DNA of 64,000 nucleotides from Halopseudomonas formosensis (GCF_900115905.1 NZ_FOYD01000003.1:337111-401110), one strand, 5' to 3'; shown: positions 8,296 through 17,454, numbered from the stretch's first letter. Made by a program: numbers and translations. Notes: generated by a model not told the origin, from the sequence alone.

Positions 8296-9424
8296 GACCA
8301 CTCTCCCGTAGTATCTGAAAAAACAGCGGGCGAATCGCATCATCCACATAATGCTCGTTCAGACGTTGCAACATTCGCTGTCTCAGCAACTGCACATCCG
8401 CTTCTGTCAGGTGGGACAATTCCAGCAGAACGGTTGCCAGAGTATCTGCATCTCCCAACGGGAACAACGGCCCGATACCCTCGACGATTTCCTTGGCGCC
8501 TCCGCAATCGGTACTCAACAGCGGCACTCCAGCCGCCATGGCCTCGAGCAGGACCATACCAAACGGCTCGTGGTCTGAGGTAAGCGCAAACACGTCAAAG
8601 GCCTTGAAATAACGTCTGCCATGTTTGACCTGACCCAGAAACAGGACCTGGCTCGCCACCCCTAACCGCATTGCCAAGTCCTTGAGCTTGTCCTTCAACC
8701 GCCCCGTACCCATGATCGCCAGCACGCTTCCGTTGGGGAGGCCAGGTAGCGCGGCTGCGAAGCCACGGATGAGCGTCGCCTGATCCTTGTCCGGGTGCAG
8801 TCTGCCCACATTACCCACGACCCAAGCATCACGAGGTAGCCCAAGATGCGCGCGCGCTTGTTCACGCGTCAGCTGTTCAGCCTGAATAGCCGTCACATCA
8901 ATACGGTTGTAGAGAGTCGCGAGACCGGCGCTGTCCCAGCCGGGGAGGCAGCGTCCAATATCATCCCGAACTGCATCGGATACCCCGAGCAGCAACAATC
9001 GCGCGCGAAAACGCCTCACGAACCAGCGCCGCATCTTGCGCTGATATACCCCGAACGCGTGGTGGACGCCGATAACCGGCAAACGCGTAGCGAACAGACT
9101 GATATAGATCGGCTTGAAGCGATGGGCTATACAGAAATGAAACTCCCGCCCACTTACCAGTTCGCGTACCCAGCGTATTGCATCAAGCTTCAACCCGCGG
9201 ATGTCCCTGCTATGGTAATCAAGGAAGACTACTTCGTCAGACGCTGAGCCGCGAACGACCTCGTCGCTCGGCGAACCGGTCAAATATACCGTGCAGACTT
9301 TATATTGCGATCCAGAAAAAAGCGCAGCGTACTGACGAGCGCAATCCAGAAACGGTCCATCGTAGCCGTGACAGAATTGCAGCACCCAGGGTTGTGATGT
9401 CGACCCGCCTTCAGGCGATTTCAT
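8285..9424 (-). CDS. wapH: GT4-family core-LPS glycosyltransferase, WapH-like
   Basis: A 379-residue GT4 glycosyltransferase. It has GVHHAFGVYQRKMRRW in the acceptor domain, VGNVGRLHPDKDQATLIRGF at the start of the donor domain, and HEPFGMVLLEAMAAGVPLLS with the E-x7-E motif. The ATG at 9424 is chosen because it overlaps the carbamoyltransferase stop in an ATGA arrangement; a longer frame to 9523 would read into that gene. In P. aeruginosa a glycosyltransferase of this type (WapH, outer-core glucose) lies next to the same carbamoyltransferase, which is the reason for the symbol. The sugar added here is inferred. Confidence 0.7.
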   Translation of the reverse strand: MKSPEGGSTSQPWVLQFCHGYDGPFLDCARQYAALFSGSQYKVCTVYLTGSPSDEVVRGSASDEVVFLDYHSRDIRGLKLDAIRWVRELVSGREFHFCIAHRFKPIYISLFATRLPVIGVHHAFGVYQRKMRRWFVRRFRARLLLLGVSDAVRDDIGRCLPGWDSAGLATLYNRIDVTAIQAEQLTREQARAHLGLPRDAWVVGNVGRLHPDKDQATLIRGFAAALPGLPNGSVLAIMGTGRLKDKLKDLAMRLGVASQVLFLGQVKHGRRYFKAFDVFALTSDHEPFGMVLLEAMAAGVPLLSTDCGGAKEIVEGIGPLFPLGDADTLATVLLELSHLTEADVQLLRQRMLQRLNEHYVDDAIRPLFFQILRESGRVS

Positions 9425-11166
9425 AATCCGCGAGCGCCCTCCTTCACTACCAGCACATCCTCCATGATCAGATACTGCAGATCCGAGCCATAGAACATGT
9501 TCAGCGCGTCGGTGGGTGAGCACACCATGGGTTCACCACGACGGTTCAGCGAGGTATTGAGGGACACACCGTTGCCGGTGAGCTTCTCCAGCTCCACCAT
9601 CAGGTCGTACCAGCGTGGGTTGTGGCGGCGCTCCAGTACCTGGGCGCGGGAGGTACCATCCTCGTGCACGACCTCGGGTACCCGGTCCTTCCACTCCTCA
9701 TTGACCTCGAAGGTGAAGGTCATGAAGGGGCTGGGGTGGTCGACCTTGAGCATCTTGGGCGCCACGGTATCGAGCATGGAAGGGCAGAACGGGCGCCAGC
9801 GTTCGCGGAACTTGATCTGTTCGTTGATCCGGTCGGCCACACCTTTGACGCTCGGGCAGCCGATGATGGAGCGACCACCCAGGGCCCGCGGGCCGAACTC
9901 CATGCGCCCCTGGAACCAGGCGACCGGATTGCCCTCCACCATGATCCTGGCGATACGCTCGGGCACATCGTCGATCTTCTGCCACTGGGGCTTGTTCGGG
10001 TGGCGGGCGCAGGCGGCAATGACATCCTCGTTGCTGTAGCTGGGACCGAGGTAGACGTGTTCCATCTTCTCCACCGGCACGCCATTCTTCACCGAGATGT
10101 AGGCGGCGGCACCGACAGCGGTACCGGCATCGCCGGAAGCGGGCTGGACGAACAGCTCCTTGACCTCGGGGCGGGCAATGATCTTCTGGTTGAGTTTGAC
10201 GTTCAGCGCGCAGCCGCCGGCAAAGGCGATCTTGCCGGTTTCACGGATGATATCGCCCAGGTAGTAGTCCATCATTTCCAGCGCCAGCTTCTCGAACAGG
10301 GCCTGCATGCTGGCGGCATAATGGATGTAGGGATCGTCGGCGATGTCGCCTTCGCGCTTGGGCCCCAGCCACTCGATCAGCTTGGGCGAAAAGTAGTAGC
10401 CCTTGCCCTTTTCCTTGTAACGGCGGAAGCCGATGACGTTGGCGTAGTCGGTATTGATGATCAGCTCGCCGTTCTCGAACCTGGCCAGACGGGAGAAATC
10501 GTACTTGGCGGCGTCACCATAGGGCGCCATGCCCATGACCTTGAACTCGCCATCCAGCATCTCGAAGCCCAGGTACTCGGTCAGCGCGCCATAGAGGCCG
10601 CCCAGGGAGTCCGGGTCATAGAATTCCTTGATCTTGTGGATCTGGCCATTCTCACCGTAACCGAAGAAGGTGGTGGCATACTCACCCTTGCCGTCGATGC
10701 CCAGAATCGCGGTCTTCTCCTGGAAGCCGGAACAGTGGTACGCGCTGGAGGCATGCGCCAGGTGATGCTCGACCGACTCCAGCTTGACCTTCTTCAGATC
10801 GAAACCCAGCTGCTGCAGGCACCACTGGATGCGTTTCCTGTAGCGGTGGTAACGGCGGTTGCCCATGAGAATGGCATCCAGCGAGCGGTCAGGCGCATAC
10901 CAGTAGCGCTTGGCGTAGTGCCAGCGGGCCTTCTCGAAGATACTGATGGGTGCGAAGGGTATGGCGACGATATCCACGTCCGCCGGAGTGATTCCGGCCT
11001 GCTCCAGGCAGAATTTGGCCGACTCGTAGGGCATGCGGTTCTTGGCATGCTTGTCCCGCACGAAGCGCTCTTCCTCCACGGCAGCAATCAGCTTGCCATC
11101 GATATACAGGGCAGCGGACGGATCATGGCTCAAAGCGCCGGACAGTCCCAGAACGGTCAATCCCAC
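9421..11166 (-). CDS. NodU/CmcH-family carbamoyltransferase (core-LPS heptose carbamoylation)
   Basis: A 581-residue enzyme that transfers a carbamoyl group from carbamoyl phosphate to a sugar, via an adenylate. The N-terminal Kae1-like domain starts LTVLGLSGALSHDPSAAL and carries the metal-binding HHLAH motif at about residues 134-138; FAGGCALNVKLNQ and SGDAGTAVGAA follow in mid-protein, and EFGPRALGGRSIIG is the family signature of the C-terminal half. Full length for the family. P. aeruginosa carbamoylates the second heptose of the inner core with a homologue from the same locus, so the same role is inferred. It starts the three-gene minus-strand unit running to 7417, divergent from the toxin-antitoxin pair. 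Confidence 0.9.
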   Translation of the reverse strand: MGLTVLGLSGALSHDPSAALYIDGKLIAAVEEERFVRDKHAKNRMPYESAKFCLEQAGITPADVDIVAIPFAPISIFEKARWHYAKRYWYAPDRSLDAILMGNRRYHRYRKRIQWCLQQLGFDLKKVKLESVEHHLAHASSAYHCSGFQEKTAILGIDGKGEYATTFFGYGENGQIHKIKEFYDPDSLGGLYGALTEYLGFEMLDGEFKVMGMAPYGDAAKYDFSRLARFENGELIINTDYANVIGFRRYKEKGKGYYFSPKLIEWLGPKREGDIADDPYIHYAASMQALFEKLALEMMDYYLGDIIRETGKIAFAGGCALNVKLNQKIIARPEVKELFVQPASGDAGTAVGAAAYISVKNGVPVEKMEHVYLGPSYSNEDVIAACARHPNKPQWQKIDDVPERIARIMVEGNPVAWFQGRMEFGPRALGGRSIIGCPSVKGVADRINEQIKFRERWRPFCPSMLDTVAPKMLKVDHPSPFMTFTFEVNEEWKDRVPEVVHEDGTSRAQVLERRHNPRWYDLMVELEKLTGNGVSLNTSLNRRGEPMVCSPTDALNMFYGSDLQYLIMEDVLVVKEGARGL

Positions 11167-11274
11167 GGATGCACCTCTCAGGTAGAAGTAAAAGCGGGCA
11201 TTTTATCCCAATTGCGGAGCGCTGGCTTGTCCCTGTACCCGAACGGCTTCGGCATTAGAGCAGGCAGCTGATCG

Positions 11275-11318
11275 GCACATGTGCAACATGCAACAAATAC
11301 TACTACAATGTGCATAAC
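11275..11318. promoter_or_regulatory. Candidate operator region of the Xre-RES operon
   Basis: A perfect 10-bp palindrome GCACATGTGC lies at 11275-11284. It runs into a tandem direct repeat TGCAACA-TGCAACA at 11282-11295, and a further GTGCAT occurs at 11310-11315. Xre antitoxins of this class autorepress their own operons, so these elements upstream of the antitoxin ATG (11334) are the likely binding site. The region also separates the divergent carbamoyltransferase. Confidence 0.4.
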
Positions 11319-11333
11319 GAACAGGAGAATGTC

Positions 11334-11705
11334 ATGCATACAGCCGAACGCTTCGCTCCCTCTGCCGAGTCGGTACTGGCCAAGGCCGTACTGCGGGCCG
11401 CTGCACAGCTGGGCCTGCGACAAGCCGAGCTTGGGGATGTGCTCGGCATTCATCGTACGGCCGTCAGTCGCCTCAAGCAGAGCCAGGCGCTGGCCCCGAC
11501 CAGCAAGCAGGGCGAGCTGGCCTTGCTGCTGATTCGCCTTGCCCGGGCGCTGCATGCCTTGACTGGCGGAGATGAGGAGTGGATAAGGCATTTCATGCGC
11601 ACGCCCAACCGGATTACCGGCGGCATCCCCGCCGAGCAGATCACTCGTATTCAGGGGCTGATGACCGTACTGCAGTTCGTTGACGCAATGCGGGGCAAGA
11701 CCTGA
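11334..11705 (+). CDS. Xre-family antitoxin of a RES toxin-antitoxin pair
   Basis: A 123-residue DNA-binding antitoxin. A helix-turn-helix is visible at about residues 24-45 (LGLRQAELGDVLGIHRTAV), and the C-terminal part should bind and neutralise the RES toxin. The ATG at 11334 has AGGAG at 11323-11327, six bases upstream; an upstream GTG at 11310 lacks this. The TGA stop overlaps the ATG of the toxin (TGATG), the usual coupled arrangement. The pair sits within a core-LPS locus where P. aeruginosa has none, so acquisition is likely. Confidence 0.85.
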   Translation: MHTAERFAPSAESVLAKAVLRAAAQLGLRQAELGDVLGIHRTAVSRLKQSQALAPTSKQGELALLLIRLARALHALTGGDEEWIRHFMRTPNRITGGIPAEQITRIQGLMTVLQFVDAMRGKT

Positions 11706-12451
11706 TGCTGTGGCAGCAGCTACAGGGAGCCAGCCACATCAAACCCATTCAGGGAACCTTGTTCAGGCTGGTGGAGAGCCAGGCCAAGGTGGCTACCCTG
11801 GATTACGTGGATACGCTGGAGGAACAGGCTCTGCTCGAGGAGCTGCTGGAGACCGCCAAACCGGCCTACCGGGACGAGCTGCACCAGCTGCATTACCTGC
11901 TGCGCAGCCCGTTTCGCTATCCGCCCCTGCCCTGGGGCTCGCGCTTCGGCCGCACCCATGAACCCAGCCTGTTCTATGGTGGCGGCTCCATTCATACCAC
12001 CCTGGCCGAGTCGGCCTATTACCGCTTCCTGTTCTGGCATTCCATGGAGAGCCCGCCCGTCAGAGACCGCATCCATACGGAACACACCCTGTTCTCGGCC
12101 CGCTATCGTACCTCCCAAGGAGTACAGCTGCACAAGGCGCCGTTCTCGGCCAACCGGCATGAGCTGACCCACCCCAGCGACTACTCCGTATGCCAGCAGC
12201 TGGGTACCGCCATGCGTGAAGCCGGGGTGGAGGCATTCCAGTATCAATCGGCGCGCGATGGCAAGGGCGGCTTCTGCGTGGCGCTCTTCACGCCAACCTG
12301 TTTTCAGGGGCGCCAGCCGGGCGACATCAGCCTCTGGCAGTGCGAGCTGGATGCCACATCGGCTACCTTTCGCCAGACCGCCAGCAATACCCTGACCCGC
12401 TTCGATCTGGCGGACTTCCTGCACGGCGGCCAGCTGCCCCTGCCCGCCTGA
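11705..12451 (+). CDS. RES-domain toxin (NAD+-degrading family)
   Basis: A 248-residue RES-domain protein. Known family members (MbcT, ParT, Res from P. putida) degrade or use NAD+ and arrest growth. The conserved arginine appears as TLFRLVE (R21), the loop RTHEPSLFYGGG at about 83-94 matches the family, and the conserved glutamate is in TTLAESAYYRF (E102). It overlaps its antitoxin by one base. Its stop codon abuts the stop of the convergent kinase gene in the palindrome TGATCA (12449-12454), leaving no intergenic base. No frameshift or missing key residue is visible, so the toxin looks intact. Confidence 0.88.
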   Translation: MLWQQLQGASHIKPIQGTLFRLVESQAKVATLDYVDTLEEQALLEELLETAKPAYRDELHQLHYLLRSPFRYPPLPWGSRFGRTHEPSLFYGGGSIHTTLAESAYYRFLFWHSMESPPVRDRIHTEHTLFSARYRTSQGVQLHKAPFSANRHELTHPSDYSVCQQLGTAMREAGVEAFQYQSARDGKGGFCVALFTPTCFQGRQPGDISLWQCELDATSATFRQTASNTLTRFDLADFLHGGQLPLPA

Positions 12452-13873
12452 TCAACCGGGGAGATTGGCCTCCAGCCAGAGACGCAGGGCCGAGCCTTCC
12501 GGCCAGTTGCGGATGAAGCGGGCACGGTCCTTCTGCCAGGCGCGCTGCCAAGCTGCCGGTTCGTTGTGGGTCTGCATGGCGTCAAGATCGATCAGCACCG
12601 CCTGCTCCTGATGCCAGAGCAGATTGGTCGCCTTGAAGTCACCATGGCTGATCCTTGCCGCATGCAACTGGTGGAATGGCCTGAGCAGTTGCTGCGCCTC
12701 CCTGCCCTGCGGCACCCGCTCACCCTGTTCACCCAGATGCTGCAACAGATTCTCACCGGGACAGTACTCACTGATCAGCCAGGCCTGAGAGCGCAGGGGG
12801 CCGAAACGACGTTCGATCATGGCCAGTGGCTGGGGAGTGGCAATGCCGAGGAAGTCCAGACGCCAGGCTGCCAGCCAGGAATGCCAGGCACGACTGGGGC
12901 GCCAGAAGCGTTTCAGCCAATGACCGGGACCCTTTATGTTGTAGCGTTTGACCACCAGTTCGCGACCGCCGAGAGTGACACGGGTAACAGTACTGCTGCC
13001 GCCGTCCTTGAGCAGTGGCTGGCCGGCAAAGGCGCTGTCGGGGTCAGCCAGCAGCGGCGCCAGCAGCGCCTGCTCGCTGCGCAGCACGCTGATGAAACGA
13101 TCGAAGCGCCGACTCACGGCAAACTGGGTGCAGTCGCGCAGGGTCTTGTCGAGGAACTGTTGCAGGCGCGCCTGGCGCCGGCGGGCAGTCGCGGCAACGA
13201 CGGCCGTCGCGTCCAGCCCACCGTCGCACGAGACCATGTAGGCGCCCATCAGCTCGCGCATCCGCTGATCCCATTCCGGCGGCAGCTGGGCAAAGAACAG
13301 CCCGAGATTGTCCAGCCGTGCCGCGTCAGAAAGCGGCCGACCGGGATCGGACACCTCGATGGCATCGCCATCAATGACGTACAGCTCGTCGTCCTGCTGC
13401 AGAAAGTTGCCCAGATGCAGGTCAGTCTGCTGCAACCCCTGCTGGTGCATGCGGCCGATAAGAGTGAGGGCATGGTGCAATATGGCCTCGGCAGCGGCGC
13501 TGCCCGGCTGCTGATCGGCCAGCTCGTCCCACAGCTGCTGCAGGCTGCGCGCATCCGTCAGATACTCGGTCAGCAGATAGCGACCACCGCCTTCCAGCTC
13601 GCCGCAGGCCAACAAGGAAGGCGTACTCAGGGCTGCCCGCTGCAACGCCTGGATGCCGACACTTTCGCGCTGCCAGTGCCGCTGCGCCCCGGTGGCAATG
13701 AACAGCTTGGCCAACACCGGCTGTCCGTTCAGCTCGCCATGGCCGACCAGCCGCTTGCCCGGCAGCACCCGCAACCAGCGCCGGATACGCAGCTCCCCTT
13801 CTGCCAGGGGCAGGGTCATGGGCTCGGGGGGCGTGCGGCCGTATTCGCGCAGCCGTGCGGTCAGATGACTCAT
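12452..13873 (-). CDS. Tandem-domain LPS kinase-like protein
   Basis: A 473-residue cytoplasmic protein with two kinase-like domains of the WaaP/InaA/RIO type. Domain 1 (about residues 40-220) has QTDLHLGNFLQ and YVIDGDAIEV as catalytic-loop and metal-binding motifs. Domain 2 (about 270-460) has LVVKRYNIKG, then SHGDFKATNLLW and VLIDLDAM. P. aeruginosa has a protein of similar size (PA5006) at the same place beside waaP. The substrate is unknown; phosphorylation of a core sugar or assistance to WaaP is inferred. It overlaps the next kinase gene upstream by one base (TGATG). Confidence 0.8.
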   Translation of the reverse strand: MSHLTARLREYGRTPPEPMTLPLAEGELRIRRWLRVLPGKRLVGHGELNGQPVLAKLFIATGAQRHWQRESVGIQALQRAALSTPSLLACGELEGGGRYLLTEYLTDARSLQQLWDELADQQPGSAAAEAILHHALTLIGRMHQQGLQQTDLHLGNFLQQDDELYVIDGDAIEVSDPGRPLSDAARLDNLGLFFAQLPPEWDQRMRELMGAYMVSCDGGLDATAVVAATARRRQARLQQFLDKTLRDCTQFAVSRRFDRFISVLRSEQALLAPLLADPDSAFAGQPLLKDGGSSTVTRVTLGGRELVVKRYNIKGPGHWLKRFWRPSRAWHSWLAAWRLDFLGIATPQPLAMIERRFGPLRSQAWLISEYCPGENLLQHLGEQGERVPQGREAQQLLRPFHQLHAARISHGDFKATNLLWHQEQAVLIDLDAMQTHNEPAAWQRAWQKDRARFIRNWPEGSALRLWLEANLPG

Positions 13874-14649
13874 CAGCGCCCCTTGTTCTTTCGCGCCGAG
13901 CGCTTCAGCACCCGCGCTACCCAGCGGCGCACCTCTGCATCGACGCGTTCCTTGCCCAGATAACTCAGCAGAAAACGCAGGCGCTGGGTGCGGCTGGGCT
14001 CCTTGCTGCGCCGGTTGAGGGCATCCAGATCGCGCTGGAAACCGCCCCGTGAGAAGTGCTGAAGCCGCAACTTTTCCAGATCGATGAAGCGCGCCCCCAT
14101 ACCATCGGGCAGAGGCTTGAGAAACACGTGCTTGGGATAAAGACTGAAGTGCACCGCCCTGCTGGCATGCAGGCGGGCGACCAGCGCAGCACTGGCGCGG
14201 ATCATGTTCTGCCGCAGCCGATAGTCCAGCTCATCCCAGCGCTGGTACCAGTAATCCAGCGGCGCGTAACCCTCGAGATCGCGCGTCAGCAGAATCGCCT
14301 GCAGCTCGCCGTTCTGCCGCCGCTCGCCGAAGAAGGCGACGTCCAGCGCCGGGATGCACAGCCGCGCGCAGGTTTCGATATTCTGGAACTCGCGCGCCAC
14401 GGTGGACTGGCCCAGTGGATGGCGCAGGGTGCGGATCAGGTAGTTGCTCTGACGCTTGAGATAGAACACCTGCTCCTGACCCTGCTCGTCGGCCAGCCGC
14501 AGCCGACTGACGCTGCTGATGCCGCCCCGGGCGCGGTTGGGCTCATCCACCAGCTCGGCGTCAAGATCCCACAGGGCAGCAAAACTGGTCAGCCCATGGC
14601 GCCGCAGGATGGCTTCGGCGTTGACCGCAATGAAAGGCGCGGAACTCAT
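13873..14649 (-). CDS. InaA-family LPS kinase-like protein
   Basis: A 258-residue protein kinase-like fold protein. Candidate nucleotide-binding lysine is in FYLKRQSNYL. The catalytic-loop region reads VHFSLYPKHVFLK and the metal-binding motif ARFIDLEKLRL. The normal HxD of the catalytic loop appears as HFSLYPKH, so the catalytic aspartate seems to be missing, suggesting a weak or pseudo-kinase. It matches the PA5007 position in P. aeruginosa. It starts in a four-base ATGA overlap with the next kinase gene, consistent with a single coupled operon. Confidence 0.78.
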   Translation of the reverse strand: MSSAPFIAVNAEAILRRHGLTSFAALWDLDAELVDEPNRARGGISSVSRLRLADEQGQEQVFYLKRQSNYLIRTLRHPLGQSTVAREFQNIETCARLCIPALDVAFFGERRQNGELQAILLTRDLEGYAPLDYWYQRWDELDYRLRQNMIRASAALVARLHASRAVHFSLYPKHVFLKPLPDGMGARFIDLEKLRLQHFSRGGFQRDLDALNRRSKEPSRTQRLRFLLSYLGKERVDAEVRRWVARVLKRSARKNKGR

Positions 14650-15392
14650 TCACGACCCTCGAAGTACTCGACAATACGGCGCAGCCTGCGCCTGTCCTCC
14701 GGTTGCAGGCGTGCCTGGCCGGTGTAATACAGATAGAAGCGCAAACGCTGGGTGCGACTCAGCTGATACTTGGCAACCTTGTCCAGGCACGCCAGATCCT
14801 TGATGATCCGCCGCTGGAGAAAAGGTCCCCACCAGAAGGTGCCGCCCGGGCAGTCGATCAGATGGATGTCGGCCCCCGGCCCCTGCTCCACCAGCACATT
14901 GCGCCACTTCAGGTCGTTATGGGCAAACCCGTGACTGTGCATCAGTCGGGTGGCCCGGGCCAGCTGGCGGGACACCCGGTCCACCCAGCGCGGATCCTTG
15001 AGACGCGGGTCGCCGGCTGCGGCCAGCTCGGCCAGGTCAGCGGTATCCTGCAGCTCCTCGGTAATCAATGCACCGCGATGGAAGAGCCCACCCCTGCGCT
15101 CCAGCCCGAAGGCCACCACGGTGGCCGCCGGGATACCCCAGGACCGGAACAGCATCAGATTGCGCCATTCGGACAATACCCGCGGGCGGCCGATGAAGCG
15201 GCGCAGATGCTTGCCGCTGCCGTGATAACGCTTGAGATAGTAGCGGCGGTCCCCCACCTGCACGCGGATCACTTCGCTGAGCGGGTCGCGGGTGATGAAT
15301 TCAGCCTGCAGGGCAAAGACCGAATCCAGCGAGGCAAAGGCCTCTCCGGTGGGTCCCACCGCGTATTCGGGGTTGAGAGTCCAGTCCGTCAT
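14646..15392 (-). CDS. LPS kinase-like protein with intact catalytic loop
   Basis: A 248-residue WaaP/InaA-like kinase. The candidate ATP-binding lysine lies in YYLKRYHGSGKHL; the catalytic loop is FAHNDLKWRNVLV with the HND triad, and the metal site is HLIDCPGGTFWW, where DCP replaces the more usual DLD. It corresponds to the PA5008 position beside waaP in P. aeruginosa, where such kinases contribute to inner-core heptose phosphorylation. It overlaps its neighbours on both sides by four bases. Confidence 0.8.
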   Translation of the reverse strand: MTDWTLNPEYAVGPTGEAFASLDSVFALQAEFITRDPLSEVIRVQVGDRRYYLKRYHGSGKHLRRFIGRPRVLSEWRNLMLFRSWGIPAATVVAFGLERRGGLFHRGALITEELQDTADLAELAAAGDPRLKDPRWVDRVSRQLARATRLMHSHGFAHNDLKWRNVLVEQGPGADIHLIDCPGGTFWWGPFLQRRIIKDLACLDKVAKYQLSRTQRLRFYLYYTGQARLQPEDRRRLRRIVEYFEGRE

Positions 15393-16207
15393 GCGCCAGT
15401 GGCATCCTTGGCATATTTGCGCTCGAACCGTTCCTGCAGACGCGCTGCCTTGCGCTCGAGCATGGTCAGGAGTGCAGCTTCCTCAGCCAGAATCCGGCGC
15501 AGCGGGCGCTGGAAATAGTGCTTCAGAAAGCGCAACCGATCCCGTCGGGTCAGGCCGATATCCAGCGCCGAGAAGTACAGACCGGCCAGATCCTTGTCGC
15601 GCCAGCGACGTGGCACGCTCGGACGCACCTGAGCCCGGTGCAGGTCGATCAGCGACAATCTCAGATTGTCCGCTGTGGGCGGCGTGTCGGTGTGCAGCAG
15701 GAAGTGACATATATAGCAGTCCCGGTGATTGACGCCGGCCCGGTGCATGCGCCCGGTCATCTCCGCGACCCGGCGAATCAACGCGTGCTTGAGCGCAGCC
15801 GGTGGCGGCAATGCGCGCCAGTCCCGGGTGAAGTCCTCCAGGCTGATGGTTGGCGCCAGTTCCTCGGTGATGATGAAGGAATGCCGAGCGGCCGGATTCG
15901 CGCCGCGCTCGCCGAAGGCCACCGCCGTCATGGTCGGCACCCCGGCCGCGGCCAGTGCGGCAATCGCATCCCACTCCTGATCTGCGCCCAGCACCGGCTT
16001 CTTCAGGGTCACCCAGTTCTTGAGGATCTCACCCCAGCCAACGCCCCGATGGATCTTGACGAAGTAGCCCCGCCCCTCCACCTCGGTTCGCAGGGTGCGG
16101 CGGGCTTCCAGTTCGCGGAACACCTCGCCCTGCAGCTGCTCGACCTCGGCAAAGGCATCACGCCCGGCCCAGAGTCGCTTGAACGGCTCATGCAATACCA
16201 GTCTCAA
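15389..16207 (-). CDS. waaP: LPS core heptose I kinase WaaP
   Basis: A 272-residue cytoplasmic kinase that phosphorylates heptose I of the inner core, a modification essential for LPS export in Pseudomonas. The lysine in GYFVKIHRGVGWGEI (K51) is the likely ATP-binding residue. The catalytic loop VNHRDCYICHFLL places the catalytic aspartate at residue 163, and SLIDLHRAQ is the metal-binding motif. Length matches the family. Its four-base overlaps with waaG upstream and the kinase gene downstream support one polycistronic unit. Confidence 0.93.
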   Translation of the reverse strand: MRLVLHEPFKRLWAGRDAFAEVEQLQGEVFRELEARRTLRTEVEGRGYFVKIHRGVGWGEILKNWVTLKKPVLGADQEWDAIAALAAAGVPTMTAVAFGERGANPAARHSFIITEELAPTISLEDFTRDWRALPPPAALKHALIRRVAEMTGRMHRAGVNHRDCYICHFLLHTDTPPTADNLRLSLIDLHRAQVRPSVPRRWRDKDLAGLYFSALDIGLTRRDRLRFLKHYFQRPLRRILAEEAALLTMLERKAARLQERFERKYAKDATGA

Positions 16208-17325
16208 CCCAGGTCTCCCAGAATCACGTCAGCGGCCCGCTCCGGCATGCTGTAAAGATCGGCATGCTCGGCATAGTCCAGCGCGTTTTCCTGCCATTCC
16301 CTGCGAGTTTCCGGATCATCGAGTATGCGCGCCAGCCACTCATTGAGGGTCTTCTGCTCGAAGGGCTCCGGCACCACCAGGCCGCAGTCGGCCTCCTCGA
16401 TATAGTGCGCATAACCGCAGGCCGCCGTGGTCAGCACCGGCAGCCCGGCCACCAGTGCCTCCAGCAACACCGTCCCGGTGTTCTCGTTGTAGGCAGGGTG
16501 AATCAGCAGATCCGCCCCCAGCAGAAAGCGCGGCACGTCACTGCGACCCTTGAGGATCTGTACCTGATCGGCAATGCCCAGGGCGCGGCTCTGGCGCAGG
16601 AAAGGTGCAGGATCATCAGCGCCCATGACGATCAACCGGGTGCGTTGGCGCAGCGCCTGCGGCAGAGCCGCGAGCGCCTCCAGGGTGCGATCCAGCCCCT
16701 TGGTCTTGAAACCGGAGCCGATCTGCACCAGCAGCAGATCGTCCTCCTTCAGGCCGAACTCGGCGCGCAGACCGGCACGGATCTCGCCCGCATTGGCCGG
16801 CGCCCGCCGGTCCAGGGAAATACCCGGCGGCAGCATATGGAAACGTTCCAGCGGGGTACGGTAATGCTTCATGAACAGCGGCAGCTGCAGTTCGGAGATC
16901 ATCAGTATCTCGGTGCGACCCTCTGGCGCGAATACCGCCCGCTCGTAGGCAGAGAAATGGCGGTAGCGCGGACCGAACTGGTAGAACCAGCTGCGCTGGT
17001 TCTGGGCCTTGTCCTCATAACAGCCGTCAGCGGCGTAGTAGATATCCAACCCCGGCATCTTGTTGAAACCGACCACCCGATCCACCGGATCACGCTTCAG
17101 ATCGGCCTGCACCCGGGCGACGAACTTCTCGTTACGCCCTTGGCTGGTCAGGGCGCCGGCCTTGACAATGCGGATATCGAAACCGGTCGGGCGCTCGCCC
17201 TCCCAGCCCATGGTGTAGACCCGGATGCCATGACCGCGCTGCTGGCAGACCTGGGCGATGCGCAGGAAATCCCGCTGCAGGCCGCCAAAAGGGAAGTATT
17301 TATACAGTACGAACGCCAGTTGCAT
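16204..17325 (-). CDS. waaG: LPS core glycosyltransferase WaaG
   Basis: A 373-residue GT4 transferase that adds the first outer-core hexose to heptose II (galactosamine in P. aeruginosa, glucose in E. coli). The N-terminus MQLAFVLYKYFPFGGLQRDF is characteristic. Further family features are GSGFKTKGLDRTLEAL in the nucleotide-sugar domain and NENTGTVLLEALVAGLPVLT with the conserved glutamates. A 129-bp gap to waaC upstream is the only sizeable break in this minus-strand block and may hold a promoter for the waaG-waaP-kinase unit. Confidence 0.93.
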   Translation of the reverse strand: MQLAFVLYKYFPFGGLQRDFLRIAQVCQQRGHGIRVYTMGWEGERPTGFDIRIVKAGALTSQGRNEKFVARVQADLKRDPVDRVVGFNKMPGLDIYYAADGCYEDKAQNQRSWFYQFGPRYRHFSAYERAVFAPEGRTEILMISELQLPLFMKHYRTPLERFHMLPPGISLDRRAPANAGEIRAGLRAEFGLKEDDLLLVQIGSGFKTKGLDRTLEALAALPQALRQRTRLIVMGADDPAPFLRQSRALGIADQVQILKGRSDVPRFLLGADLLIHPAYNENTGTVLLEALVAGLPVLTTAACGYAHYIEEADCGLVVPEPFEQKTLNEWLARILDDPETRREWQENALDYAEHADLYSMPERAADVILGDLG

Positions 17326-17454
17326 CGGGGCTCTCTTGGGCAGGGCTCTGAGTCAAAGCGCTAAAGTTTACCATAGCTGACAATATCGCAGAGGATGCGC
17401 CGGAACGGGGCGGAGCAATCCGCGCCGGTCAGGCCTGGCTTCACGCGCTGGCCG

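Noticed and set aside
9622..11271. 549-codon plus-strand frame opposite the carbamoyltransferase
   Set aside because: It is a shadow of a well-matched real gene on a GC-rich template; no family motif or ribosome-binding site.
12449..12454. TGATCA as a methylation or protein-binding site
   Set aside because: It is simply two abutting stop codons of convergent genes; a six-base palindrome alone is no evidence of binding.
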